Below the pieces are notes generated by a model that was not told where the DNA came from, ran no database searches, and saw only the letters and a list, made by a program, of their open reading frames with translations. Position numbers and translations under genes: made by a program. A DNA stretch of 64,000 bases. It comes from Streptomyces marispadix (GTDB lineage: Bacteria; Actinomycetota; Actinomycetes; Streptomycetales; Streptomycetaceae). This document shows positions 34,783-47,181 of the stretch, piece after piece; the first letter of the stretch is position 1, and every line of letters starts with the position of its first letter. The stretch covers positions 2,976,001 through 3,040,000 of the forward strand of contig NZ_JAKWJU010000002.1 of NCBI RefSeq assembly GCF_022524345.1, in the 5' to 3' direction.

Positions 34783-34886
34783 GCGCGCCACCCTACGAGC
34801 GCTATGTCCGCATTTGTTCGCATTCCTCAGCGTCCCGGCTAATCCGTTGGCATCTCGATTCGCCGAAGTGCGATCCTGGAGCCCGT

Positions 34887-39149
<4,263 letters not shown>

Positions 39150-39237
39150 CGGAAGCGTCGCGGAAGGTGAGTTCGCGCCGCTCGCGGCGGCTGCTGTAGA
39201 GTCTCGTTCCGCGCCCGCAAGCCGGGCGTCGTCGCAA

Positions 39238-39312
39238 GGTCCTGTGGAGCAGTTTGGAGTGCTCGCCACCCTGTCAAGGTGGAGGCCGCGGGTTCAAATC
39301 CCGTCAGGACCG
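39238..39312 (+). tRNA. tRNA-Asp (anticodon GTC), second copy
   Basis: Identical over all 75 bases to the copy at 27460-27534. It has its own -10-like TAGAGT at 39198-39203 and its own terminator, so it is an independent transcription unit right after hrpA. Confidence 0.97.
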
Positions 39313-39350
39313 CAGTAGTTCGGACATTCACAGTCACATGAGACAAGTGA

Positions 39351-39383
39351 GCGGCCCGTCCCCGTGTTTCGGGGTCGGGCCGC
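39351..39383 (+). terminator. Terminator of tRNA-Asp
   Basis: GCGGCCCG and CGGGCCGC, extended by CCCC/GGGG with one internal mismatch, form a long hairpin about 40 bases after the tRNA. Confidence 0.7.
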
Positions 39384-39579
39384 AACGCTTTGGGGCCCGG
39401 CGGCGCTGTCCTAGGAGGAGGGACTTGGAGCCGCCTGTACGTCGCGTGCGGGGGGCAGTTGCCCGGCCCGGAGTGAACGCCCGTCAGGACGCCTCACAGC
39501 GCCGCACAGCGGCTCTCAGCGTCCTCGCCGGGGCTTCGCGCGCCGTGCTGTGTGCGTCGTGCGCCCCGTACGGGGCTTC

Positions 39580-39608
39580 TTGACGCTCCGCTGTCCCACC
39601 TGTACTTC
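39580..39608 (+). promoter_or_regulatory. Promoter of the DUF6274 gene
   Basis: TTGACG (39580-39585) and TACTTC (39603-39608) are spaced by 17 bases. A 14-bp palindrome GCCCCGTACGGGGC lies immediately upstream (about 39562-39575), possibly an upstream terminator or operator. The rest of the gap back to the tRNA terminator holds no gene. Confidence 0.6.
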
Positions 39609-39631
39609 TCGTAAAGGGAGGTGGGGCATCA

Positions 39632-39940
39632 ATGGGGACAACTCCGCGCGGCCCTCGGCGGCATGAGACGCGTGCACTGCTGCGAGCACACCTCGCGGCT
39701 GCCACTCGCTATCGGCATGTGACGCGTAACTGCCCTGTATGCCACCGGCTGTTGAGGCTGGCGACGGAGCACGTCCCGGAAGAGGCCCAGGAGCCTCCGC
39801 ACGGCGAGGCGAACGAAGGGACGGCGATGGAGGCGGTTCGTGGAGCGTCCGGGGCGCCTGCCGCGGAGCGGCGGGGAGCACCGGACGCCGAGCCGGGCGA
39901 ACGCCCGGCGAAGCCACGGCGGGTCTCCGCTTCAAAGTAG
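39632..39940 (+). CDS. DUF6274-like small protein
   Basis: A 102-residue protein. The N-terminal half RRHETRALLRAHLAAATRYRHVTRNCPVCHRLLRLA is the conserved part of the Streptomyces DUF6274 family, with a CPVCH motif that suggests metal or haem-like binding but is a single pair only. The C-terminal half is a disordered Ala/Glu/Pro tail. A very strong ribosome binding site, AAGGGAGGTGGGG, precedes the ATG. It faces bldC across about 560 bases; family members commonly sit beside bldC. Function unknown. Confidence 0.75.
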   Translation: MGTTPRGPRRHETRALLRAHLAAATRYRHVTRNCPVCHRLLRLATEHVPEEAQEPPHGEANEGTAMEAVRGASGAPAAERRGAPDAEPGERPAKPRRVSASK

Positions 39941-40501
39941 TCAACGCCCGTTCCGGATAAGGGCGTTCGGTGAGGAGGGGTGAAGCCGGGGACGCGCATC
40001 CGGCATTGCCTGCCCCAATACCCCAGAGCAGGGCATCTCCACAAGCGTGAGGAGATGTGACGGGAGTCACCCCCCTTGCTACGAGTGTGGGGGAAGTTAC
40101 GCCCTTCTCATCGCACGCCAATTTAATATGTGCAATTGCACTACGTTCCATGGCCCTCTGCGGCAGTCCACGCGAGGCGTAGGCCGACTCCCCAACTCCC
40201 CGTCCACAGACGGGAGTCGGGGCCGATTCGCCCCTTCCTCGGGGCCCTCCCGGCCCTTCCGAGACCGCCCGCCGATACCGCTTGCGGCCCCTCGGACCTG
40301 CCCGTCCGGGCACGTCCCTTCCGGACACGGCCAGTCCGGACACAGCAGTTCGCGCACAAAAAGATCGCGCCGGACCCGGCGGAGTCCAGCGCGATCAACG
40401 ACCAAGCGCCGTTGGGGACAGCGACCTGACGTCTGTTGCCTCGGGCGTCCATCCGGGATGAGGGCCCCGAATGCGCCCTGATATGCAGTTATTTCGCCTG
40501 A
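39941..40501. other. Region between DUF6274 gene and bldC
   Basis: About 561 bases between convergent genes. It contains a hairpin after the DUF6274 gene (ACGCCC/GGGCGT, 39943-39969), an AT-rich patch at about 40118-40145 with the perfect palindrome GTGCAATTGCAC (40130-40141), TCCGGACA repeats near 40310-40345, and the bldC terminator. An unannotated small RNA would fit here, but nothing in the sequence proves one. Confidence 0.5.
40358..40396 (-). terminator. Intrinsic terminator of bldC
   Basis: On the minus strand GATCGCGCTGGAC pairs with GTCCGGCGCGATC (one G-U) and is followed directly by TTTTTG: a textbook intrinsic terminator about 105 bases after the bldC stop. Confidence 0.88.
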
Positions 40502-40708
40502 TCAAACCTCACTGCGCTGCTGCGGGATGCCCGCAAGCAGTGCGCGCACCTCCGCTTCGCGGTAGCGGCGATGACCACCGAGCGTGCGAATCGACGTGAG
40601 CTTGCCCGCCTTTGCCCAGCGTGTGACCGTCTTCGGGTCCACGCGGAACATCGTGGCAACCTCAGCCGGGGTCAACAGGGGCTCGGCATCTGGGGTGCGA
40701 GCGGTCAT
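40502..40708 (-). CDS. bldC: Developmental regulator BldC
   Basis: A 68-residue protein consisting of a single MerR-type winged helix without a ligand domain: MTARTPDAEPLLTPAEVATM, FRVDPKTVTRWAKAGKLTS, then GGHRRYREAEVRALL. The sequence is recognised as BldC, which binds direct repeats cooperatively and holds back sporulation genes during vegetative growth in Streptomyces. ATG at 40708 has AGGAGG eight bases upstream; an in-frame extension of 18 codons is not part of BldC. The leader shows GAACC/GGTTC symmetry at 40731-40744. Confidence 0.97.
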   Translation of the reverse strand: MTARTPDAEPLLTPAEVATMFRVDPKTVTRWAKAGKLTSIRTLGGHRRYREAEVRALLAGIPQQRSEV

Positions 40709-41247
40709 GAGCGGCCTCCTCGGAGGAACCGAACCATACGGTTCTTTCCTTGAATTCTGCACCTTGGCCCGCGTTGCCCGATATGGACGTACGCGAGCCG
40801 AGTCGGTTATAGGACGAACGGCTTGTCCTCGGCACTACAACTACACCATCTGTCCAGCCACGTCGGCCAAACCGATGGAATTGCCCTCTGAGGTGGTGAA
40901 CCTCGACGGAAGCCGATGGACCGCCCCATAGCGGACAGTCACCCCACCGTGACGATCAGTCACAGTGCGACCAAGCAGCACCAGCCCCACCAAGGTGGGC
41001 AATACCGATCTTTCCGACCATAGTTGGATGGATGGAGCCCCCGTCGAACTCCTTGTCCTATTTTGACACGAGGGACAGCTCTGAGAGCAAGGCCCCGGAA
41101 AGTGCTGTCCGTCACGCTTGAGGCTTTGGCCCCTTTCGGGACCTTGGTCCTGGAGGTCCGTGACGTACACAACCCCGTTGGCCCCCGTCCGCGTTCAGTT
41201 CACGAACACAACCATGAACGTGAACCCCACGGAGCGAACCCGCGTAG
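40709..41247. other. Upstream region of bldC
   Basis: About 539 bases, low in GC for this genome, between bldC and the upstream gene on the same strand. It should hold the bldC promoter or promoters; the AT-rich stretch 40795-40860 is the best candidate. It also has the long-range inverted repeat GGACAGC / GCTGTCC (41073-41110) enclosing the smaller GCTCTGAGAGC, and the hairpin at 41198-41225. No open frame looks coding. The length suggests a long bldC leader. Confidence 0.5.
41198..41225 (-). terminator. Possible terminator after the bldC-upstream gene
   Basis: GTTCACG and CGTGAAC form a perfect 7-bp stem with a 14-base loop, beginning 23 bases beyond the stop of the hypothetical gene on the minus strand. 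No T tract. Confidence 0.4.
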
Positions 41248-42123
41248 TCAGTTGGCGAACTGTAGTTCTCTCACAGCCCGCCAGCGGTCCGTGAGCCGCT
41301 CGTAGGCGACGCCGGCCCGCTCCCCGTCCCCTGCGCGCAGTGCCGCGATGCCCTCCGCCACATCCGCGGCGGAATCGTCGTCGGCAAGCTGCTCCTCAGG
41401 GATCGCGTGTGCCAGACCGCCGTAGTCCAGTTCGACGAGGGACCGCGGATGGAATTCCTCCAGCCATCTGCCCACGTCGACCAGGCCGTCGACGAGCGGC
41501 CCCTCCTCCAACTCCTCGCGGATCACCTTCAGACCGCGGGCGAGACGACGTCGCGCCTGGACCATCGGTGTGCGATAGCGGAGGACGAACTGCTGAACGC
41601 TCTCCTCACCCGTTCCTGGCTTCGCAAACTCTTTCTCTTCCGAAGAAAAAAGAACGAACCATCGCACGGGTACGTGCCACAGCGCGGTACGGATCCACGG
41701 GCGGGCATCGGGATTGCGCGTCAACCAGCGCTCATAGTCCGCCGCGGCCTGGCGCCGGACGACCGGAGGCACCGCGGCGTCCAGCACCGTCTGCGGCATC
41801 GCGACCTCCTGCTCGCCCGCCGCCTGCGACAGCGCCGCAAGCGCCTGCCAGCCCCGCAACCGCGTACGCCAGGGGCAGACGCACACCACACCGTCGACCT
41901 CCGCCACGAAGGCGTCCGCGCTCTCACGCTCGGGGACGGCGACCGGCGGCACAGGCAGCAGATCGGCCAGCGAACGCCTCAACTCGTCCTGGGCGGTGGG
42001 CACTCGGTCCCGCTTGGCGTACCGCACCCAGTGCGCGCGCTCCGGTTCCGGGAACGCGGCCAGTGGCTCGTACACCCGCAGATACGCCGCGTACGGGACG
42101 ATGACCGACGCCTGCTGAGCCAC
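41248..42123 (-). CDS. Conserved hypothetical protein between vdh and bldC
   Basis: A 291-residue soluble protein that Streptomyces genomes keep between vdh and bldC. It begins VAQQASVIVPYAAYLRVYEPLAAFP; no domain with known activity is recognised. Two segments look conserved: ERAHWVRYAKRD near residue 32 and WHVPVRWFVLFSSEEKEF near 165. The GTG at 42123 follows TGGAGG with eight bases between. A patch of AAGAAAAAAG within the gene (about 41640-41655) is locally AT-rich against very GC-rich surroundings. It is divergent from vdh. Confidence 0.8.
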   Translation of the reverse strand: MAQQASVIVPYAAYLRVYEPLAAFPEPERAHWVRYAKRDRVPTAQDELRRSLADLLPVPPVAVPERESADAFVAEVDGVVCVCPWRTRLRGWQALAALSQAAGEQEVAMPQTVLDAAVPPVVRRQAAADYERWLTRNPDARPWIRTALWHVPVRWFVLFSSEEKEFAKPGTGEESVQQFVLRYRTPMVQARRRLARGLKVIREELEEGPLVDGLVDVGRWLEEFHPRSLVELDYGGLAHAIPEEQLADDDSAADVAEGIAALRAGDGERAGVAYERLTDRWRAVRELQFAN

Positions 42124-42346
42124 GCGTTTCCTCCAGAGTTCGCGACGGGGACTCCCGGCGGGAGCCCGGACCGCGCCCTGACGGGCGGGCCCCGAAGGAC
42201 AGTTGACTACCACCGATCGTGGCACCGCAACGATCCGGCCGCGCGCAGGTCGTACCCTGCTGTCGACCGGCCCTCCCCGCCGTACGCGCCACAAGCACGG
42301 ACGGCGACGAAGAGGGCGTACAACCGCGACACCAGGAGTCACCACC

Positions 42347-43531
42347 GTGGCTGACGTACGTCCCTCCCCACAGCCCGCCGAGGCGCCCACCATCAGCGCC
42401 GACGGAGCGAGTGGCACAGGGATCCTGAGGACTCTCTTCCGGTCCGAGCAGGGCGGGCACGAGCAAGTCGTGCTGTGCCAGGACCGCGCCAGCGGCCTGA
42501 AAGCAGTGATCGCCCTCCACTCCACCGCCCTCGGCCCCGGCCTGGGCGGCACCAGGTTCCACCCCTACGCGGGGGAGGAACAGCCCGAGGAGGCGGCGGT
42601 GCTCGACGCGCTCAACCTCGCTCGCGGCATGTCGTACAAGAACGCGATGGCCGGGCTGGCCCACGGCGGCGGCAAGGCCGTGATCATCGGAGACCCCGAG
42701 AAGATCAAGACCGAGGAGCTGCTCCTCGCCTACGGCCGCTTCGTGGCGTCGCTCGGCGGCCGTTACGTCACCGCCTGCGACGTCGGCACCTATGTGCAGG
42801 ACATGGACGTCGTCGCGCGCACCTGCCCATGGACGACCGGGCGCTCCCCCGAGCAGGGCGGCGCCGGCGACTCCTCGGTGCTGACCGCGTTCGGCGTCTT
42901 CCAGGGAATGCGCGCCAGCGCACAGCACCTGTGGGGCGAGCCCTCGCTCCGCGGCCGTACGGTCGGCATCGCCGGAGTCGGCAAGGTCGGCCACCACCTG
43001 GTCGCTCATCTCCTCGAGGACGGCGCCCGCGTGGTGATCACGGACGTGCGGCCGGAGGCCGTCGAGCGCGTACGCGCCGCCCACCCGGAGGTCGAGGCCG
43101 TCGCCGACACCGCCGCGCTGGTCCGCTTCGAGGGCCTGGACGTCTACTCGCCCTGCGCCCTCGGCGGCGCCCTGGACGACGCGACCGTGCCGGTACTGAC
43201 CGCGAAGGCCGTGTGCGGTGCCGCCAACAACCAACTCGCCCACCCGGGAGTCGAGAAGGACCTCGCGGGCCGCGGAATCCTCTACGCCCCCGACTACGTG
43301 GTGAACGCCGGCGGCGTGATCCAGGTCGCCGACGAACTGCTGGGCTTCGACTTCGCACGTGCCAAGGCGAAGGCCGCGAAGATCTTCGACACCACGCTGT
43401 CGATCTTCGACCGTGCCGCCACGGACGGCGTGCCCCCGGCCGCCGCCGCGGACCGCATCGCCGAGACCCGGATGGCAGCGGGCGCCGGCGGCGCAGACGG
43501 AGAGGGCGGAGCGAGCCCCGAGGGACGGTGA
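42347..43531 (+). CDS. vdh: Valine (leucine/branched-chain) dehydrogenase
   Basis: A 394-residue Glu/Leu/Phe/Val dehydrogenase. [10 protein letters not shown], the catalytic Lys in [19 protein letters not shown], the Rossmann motif [23 protein letters not shown] and the later CGAANNQL and [14 protein letters not shown] are complete. It deaminates valine, leucine and isoleucine with NAD and feeds branched-chain acyl-CoA precursors. The GTG at 42347 follows CAGGAG. The N-terminus (first 30 residues) and the Gly/Ala-rich last 20 residues are longer than in the S. coelicolor protein. Confidence 0.92.
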   Translation: MADVRPSPQPAEAPTISADGASGTGILRTLFRSEQGGHEQVVLCQDRASGLKAVIALHSTALGPGLGGTRFHPYAGEEQPEEAAVLDALNLARGMSYKNAMAGLAHGGGKAVIIGDPEKIKTEELLLAYGRFVASLGGRYVTACDVGTYVQDMDVVARTCPWTTGRSPEQGGAGDSSVLTAFGVFQGMRASAQHLWGEPSLRGRTVGIAGVGKVGHHLVAHLLEDGARVVITDVRPEAVERVRAAHPEVEAVADTAALVRFEGLDVYSPCALGGALDDATVPVLTAKAVCGAANNQLAHPGVEKDLAGRGILYAPDYVVNAGGVIQVADELLGFDFARAKAKAAKIFDTTLSIFDRAATDGVPPAAAADRIAETRMAAGAGGADGEGGASPEGR

Positions 43532-43541
43532 CGGCCGTCCC
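43522..43541 (+). terminator. Hairpin overlapping the vdh stop
   Basis: GGGACGG and CCGTCCC form a perfect 7-bp stem with six-base loop, spanning the stop codon of vdh. Confidence 0.45.
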
Positions 43542-43867
43542 AAGTCGCCCCCCGGTCCCAACGGGGCCTCGGGGACGGCCGGTTCGGACCGCCCGCCCGG
43601 CTGATCGGCCGTGCCTGCCCTCTTCCCCCCGACCCCTCGGCGGGTCGACACTCGGACGCAAGGTAAAATCAGAGCTGACCAGCGAAGAGAGGGCCACCGG
43701 ACGCGTCGGCCGGCGGCCGTGTCGTGCGGGCGGCGTACCGTAGGGCGTCGGAAGCAGGTACCGTTGAAGCCCTACGGGACGGTCTCTCCTTCGAGGGTCC
43801 GCTCTGAATTGTGAACGCGTGTCAAGACTCTGGGGCCGTCGAGCCCCGTCGTTGAGGGGGTCGAGCC
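43532..43867. other. Leader region of the DUF3073 gene
   Basis: About 336 bases. Perfect arms CCGTAGGGC (43739-43747) and GCCCTACGG (43770-43778) enclose a 22-base segment, and an alternative hairpin ACCGT/ACGGT overlaps the right arm. Nearer the gene, GGGGC/GCCCC pairs around 43830-43845. The small, highly expressed-looking gene downstream suggests a structured 5' leader. No open frame. Confidence 0.5.
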
Positions 43868-44119
43868 ATGGGGCGCGGCCGGGCCAAGGCCAAGCAGACG
43901 AAGGTCGCCCGCCAGCTGAAGTACAACAGCGGTGGGACGGACCTGACGCGCCTGGCTGAGGAGCTGGGCGCATCGACGTCGAGCGAGCCGCCGAACGGCG
44001 ACCGCTTCGAGGACGATGAGCGTGACGACGACCCGTACGCACAGTACGCGGACGTGTACAACGACGAGGAGGACGAGGACGAGTCCTCCGGCTCTTCAGC
44101 GCAACGGCGCCGGAGCTGA
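43868..44119 (+). CDS. DUF3073 protein
   Basis: An 83-residue protein with the DUF3073 signature at its start, MGRGRAKAKQTKVARQLKY, followed by a variable and very acidic tail (EDDERDDDPYAQYADVYNDEEDEDE). The basic head and acidic tail suggest nucleic-acid or protein interaction; no function is established. It is found next to vdh and purM in Streptomyces. The ATG is preceded by GAGGGGGTCGAGCC. Confidence 0.92.
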   Translation: MGRGRAKAKQTKVARQLKYNSGGTDLTRLAEELGASTSSEPPNGDRFEDDERDDDPYAQYADVYNDEEDEDESSGSSAQRRRS

Positions 44120-44135
44120 CGTCCACAGATCCCTG

Positions 44136-44161
44136 CCCGGTCCGGCCCAAGCCGGACCGGG
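44136..44161. terminator. Bidirectional terminator between DUF3073 gene and purM
   Basis: CCCGGTCCGGC and GCCGGACCGGG form a perfect 11-bp stem with CCAA loop, followed by TTCTGT on the plus strand. The genes on both sides converge on it. Confidence 0.8.
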
Positions 44162-44227
44162 TTCTGTGCTGTTCCAGGGCCTGCGGAATCTGCGGCGCGT
44201 GAGGCGGTCACCGCGTACGTCCTCGGG

Positions 44228-45313
44228 TCAGCGCGCATAGTCGCCGGTGAGCGTCACGGCGTCGCCCCCTGCCGGGCGCTCGGTGATCTCCCCCGCGATC
44301 CAGGCGTCGACGCCTCGGTCGGCGAGGGTGTGCAGCGCGGTGTCGGCCGATTCCTGAGGCACTACGGCGACCATGCCGACGCCCATGTTCAGCGCGCTCT
44401 CCAGTTCGTCGCGTGCGACGTCGCCGGCCCTTCCGACCAGGTCGAAGACCACGCCGGGCGTCCAGGTGCCGCGGTCGACGTATGCGTGCAGCTCGTCGGG
44501 CACCACGCGGGCGAGGTTGCCGGCGAGTCCGCCTCCGGTGATGTGCGAGAAGGCGTGGACCTCGGTCGTACGGGCGAGGGCGAGGCAGTCCAGCGAGTAG
44601 ATCCTGGTGGGCTCCAGCAGTTCCTCGCCGAGGGTGCGGCCGAACTCGGGCACCTCCCGTTCCAGGGCCCAGCCCGCGCGCTCGAAGAGGACGTGCCTGA
44701 CCAGCGAGTACCCGTTCGAGTGAAGTCCGGAGGACGCCATCGCGATCACCGCGTCCCCCTTACGGATACGATCCGCGCCCAGCACGGCGTCGGCCTCGAC
44801 CACGCCCGTACCGGCTCCGGCGACGTCGTACTCGTCGGGGCCCAGGAGGCCCGGGTGCTCGGCGGTCTCGCCGCCTACGAGCGCGCAGCCCGCGAGCACG
44901 CAGCCCTCGGCGATGCCCTTGACGATCTGGGCGACGCGTTCCGGGACGACCTTGCCGACGCAGACGTAGTCGGTCATGAAGAGCGGCTCGGCGCCGCAGA
45001 CCACCAGGTCGTCGACGACCATCGCCACGAGGTCGTGGCCGATGCTGTCGTGCTGGTCCATACGCTGGGCCACGGCGACCTTGGTGCCTACGCCGTCGGT
45101 GGCGGAGGCCAGCAGCGGGCGGTCGTAGCGCTTGAGCACGGAGGCGTCGAAGAGGCCGGCGAAGCCGCCGAGCGTGCCGACCGACTCCGGGCGCTGTGCC
45201 TTCTTCACCCACTCCTTCATGAGCTGTACGGCGCGGTCGCCGGCCTCGATGTCCACGCCGGCGGCGGCGTAGGTGGCGCCGGTGCCGGAAGGTTCAGCAG
45301 GCTCGACAGGCAT
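44228..45313 (-). CDS. purM: Phosphoribosylformylglycinamidine cyclo-ligase
   Basis: A 361-residue enzyme closing the imidazole ring (FGAM to AIR) with ATP. Visible are TYAAAGVDIEAGDRAVQLMK at the start, GGFAGLF, ATDGVGTKVAVA, DDLVVCGAEPLFMTDY, GGETAEHPG and ITGGGLAGNLARV. The ATG at 45313 is preferred; an ATG 18 codons upstream is possible but adds a Pro/Arg stretch. It follows purF by about 75 bases on the same strand, probably one operon. Confidence 0.96.
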   Translation of the reverse strand: MPVEPAEPSGTGATYAAAGVDIEAGDRAVQLMKEWVKKAQRPESVGTLGGFAGLFDASVLKRYDRPLLASATDGVGTKVAVAQRMDQHDSIGHDLVAMVVDDLVVCGAEPLFMTDYVCVGKVVPERVAQIVKGIAEGCVLAGCALVGGETAEHPGLLGPDEYDVAGAGTGVVEADAVLGADRIRKGDAVIAMASSGLHSNGYSLVRHVLFERAGWALEREVPEFGRTLGEELLEPTRIYSLDCLALARTTEVHAFSHITGGGLAGNLARVVPDELHAYVDRGTWTPGVVFDLVGRAGDVARDELESALNMGVGMVAVVPQESADTALHTLADRGVDAWIAGEITERPAGGDAVTLTGDYAR

Positions 45314-45387
45314 GGGGTCGGCTCTCTCGGTCGTGGGGGCAGGCGGACGGCGGTGCTGACGGGGCAAGGGTGGCGGGGTCGGGGACG

Positions 45388-47019
45388 CTACGGGCGTCGC
45401 AGTGCGTCGTTGCCGCCGACGCCGGCGGTGAGGGTGCCGACGCCGTCGACGTCCGGCACGGAGGGCTGCCCTTCAGAGCGCCGGGCGGCGCCGGTTTCGG
45501 CGGTGCCCGTCTCGGTGTCACCGGTGTCGCCGGTGCCCGTCGCGGTCGGTTCTCGCAGATGCTTGCCCAGCAGTTCGGGGTCGGGCAGCGGCATCGGGTA
45601 CTCCCCGTCGAAGCAGGCGCGGCAGAGCTGCGACTTGGGGATCGTCGTCGCGTCGGTCATCCCGTCGAGTGAGATGTACGCCAGGGAGTCCGCGCCCAGG
45701 GACTTGCCGATCTCCTCGACGGTGAGGCCGTTGGCGATCAGCTCGGCGCGGGTGGCGAAGTCGATCCCGAAGAAGCAGGGCCACTTGATGGGCGGCGAGG
45801 AGATCCGCACATGGACCTCGGCCGCTCCGGCCTCGCGGAGCATCCGTACGAGTGCGCGCTGGGTGTTGCCGCGGACGATCGAGTCGTCGACGACGACGAG
45901 GCGCTTGCCGCTGATGACCTCCTTCAGCGGGTTGAGCTTGAGACGGATGCCGAGCTGGCGGATGGTCTGGCTGGGCTGGATGAACGTACGGCCGACGTAG
46001 CTGTTCTTGACCAGGCCGCTGCCGTACGGGATGCCGCTGGCCTCGGCGTAGCCGATCGCCGCGGGGGTGCCGGACTCGGGCGTCGCGATGACGAGGTCGG
46101 CGTCGGCGGGCGCCTCGGCGGCGAGCTTGCGGCCCATCTCGACGCGGGAGAGATAAACGTTCCGTCCCGCGATGTCGGTGTCGGGGCGGGCGAGATAGAC
46201 GTACTCGAAGACGCAGCCCTTGGGCTTCGCATCGGCGAAGCGGGTGGAGCGGAGTCCGTCCTCGTCGACGGCGATCATCTCGCCGGGCTCGACCTCGCGG
46301 ATGAAGACCGCGCCGACGATGTCGAGCGCCGAGGTCTCGCTGGCGACGACCCAGCCGCGCTCGAGGCGTCCGAGTACGAGGGGGCGTACGCCCTGGGCGT
46401 CGCGGGCCGCGTAGAGGGTGTGCTCGTCCATGAAGACGAACGAGAACGCGCCCTTGACCTGCGGCAGGACGATGGGCGCCGCCTCCTCGACGGTGAGCGG
46501 CTTGCCGTCCTCGTCGGTCTGGCCCGCGAGGAGGGCGGTGACGAGGTCGGTGTCGTTGGTGGCGGCGACGGTGGGGGCGCGGCCCGCGCTCTCGGTGGAC
46601 TTCGCGGCCACCAAGTCGGCGAGTTCGGCGGTGTTGACCAGATTGCCGTTGTGGCCGAGCGCGATCGAGCCGTGGCCGGTGGCGCGGAAGGTCGGCTGGG
46701 CGTTCTCCCATACGGAGGCGCCCGTCGTCGAGTAGCGGGCGTGGCCCACGGCGATGTGGCCGCGGAGGGAGCCGAGCGAGGTCTCGTCGAAGACCTGCGA
46801 GACGAGGCCCATGTCCTTGAAGACGAGGATCTGTGAGCCGTTGCTCACTGCGATGCCCGCGGACTCCTGGCCGCGGTGCTGAAGCGCGTACAGACCGAAG
46901 TACGTGAGCTTCGCGACCTCTTCCCCGGGGGCCCAGACGCCGAAGACGCCGCAAGCGTCCTGTGGGCCCTTCTCTGCGGGGAGCAGGTCGTGGCTGAGTC
47001 GTCCGTCACCACGTGGCAC
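45388..47019 (-). CDS. purF: Amidophosphoribosyltransferase
   Basis: A 543-residue first enzyme of purine synthesis, making phosphoribosylamine from PRPP and glutamine. A propeptide of 22 residues ends before Cys23 in CGVFGVWAPGEE, the N-terminal glutaminase nucleophile. LQHRGQESAGIAVS, the PRPP loop VVVDDSIVRGNTQRAL and the Fe-S ligands around LCRACFDGEYP are present. The GTG at 47019 (VPRGDGRLSHDLL) matches homologues and excludes 25 upstream codons. The last 40 residues are a Thr/Gly/Asp repeat tail (TGTGDTGDTETGTAETG). AMP/GMP feedback is expected from the family. Confidence 0.96.
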   Translation of the reverse strand: MPRGDGRLSHDLLPAEKGPQDACGVFGVWAPGEEVAKLTYFGLYALQHRGQESAGIAVSNGSQILVFKDMGLVSQVFDETSLGSLRGHIAVGHARYSTTGASVWENAQPTFRATGHGSIALGHNGNLVNTAELADLVAAKSTESAGRAPTVAATNDTDLVTALLAGQTDEDGKPLTVEEAAPIVLPQVKGAFSFVFMDEHTLYAARDAQGVRPLVLGRLERGWVVASETSALDIVGAVFIREVEPGEMIAVDEDGLRSTRFADAKPKGCVFEYVYLARPDTDIAGRNVYLSRVEMGRKLAAEAPADADLVIATPESGTPAAIGYAEASGIPYGSGLVKNSYVGRTFIQPSQTIRQLGIRLKLNPLKEVISGKRLVVVDDSIVRGNTQRALVRMLREAGAAEVHVRISSPPIKWPCFFGIDFATRAELIANGLTVEEIGKSLGADSLAYISLDGMTDATTIPKSQLCRACFDGEYPMPLPDPELLGKHLREPTATGTGDTGDTETGTAETGAARRSEGQPSVPDVDGVGTLTAGVGGNDALRRP

Positions 47020-47146
47020 GCGACCGAGTCTAGGACAGGCGGCGCGTTGCTCCGAATCGGGGACATGCTCAGCCAATCCGGGTGACTCCTCCACTACCAG
47101 GGGTCACGGCGCCGACTGGCCCTGGCTTTTTGCCTGTTACGCATAT

Positions 47147-47174
47147 TTGCGTGGCGCGCAAGAATTGCTAGGGT
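47147..47174 (+). promoter_or_regulatory. Promoter of the tetR gene, probably leaderless, with operators
   Basis: TTGCGT (47147-47152) and TAGGGT (47169-47174) are 16 bases apart. Transcription would then start at about 47181, at or one base before the GTG codon at 47182, giving a leaderless mRNA. ACGCA/TGCGT (47139-47152) and TTGCG/CGCAA (47147-47161) form overlapping inverted repeats on the -35 region, fitting TetR autoregulation. Confidence 0.6.
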
Positions 47175-47181
47175 CCGTTGG

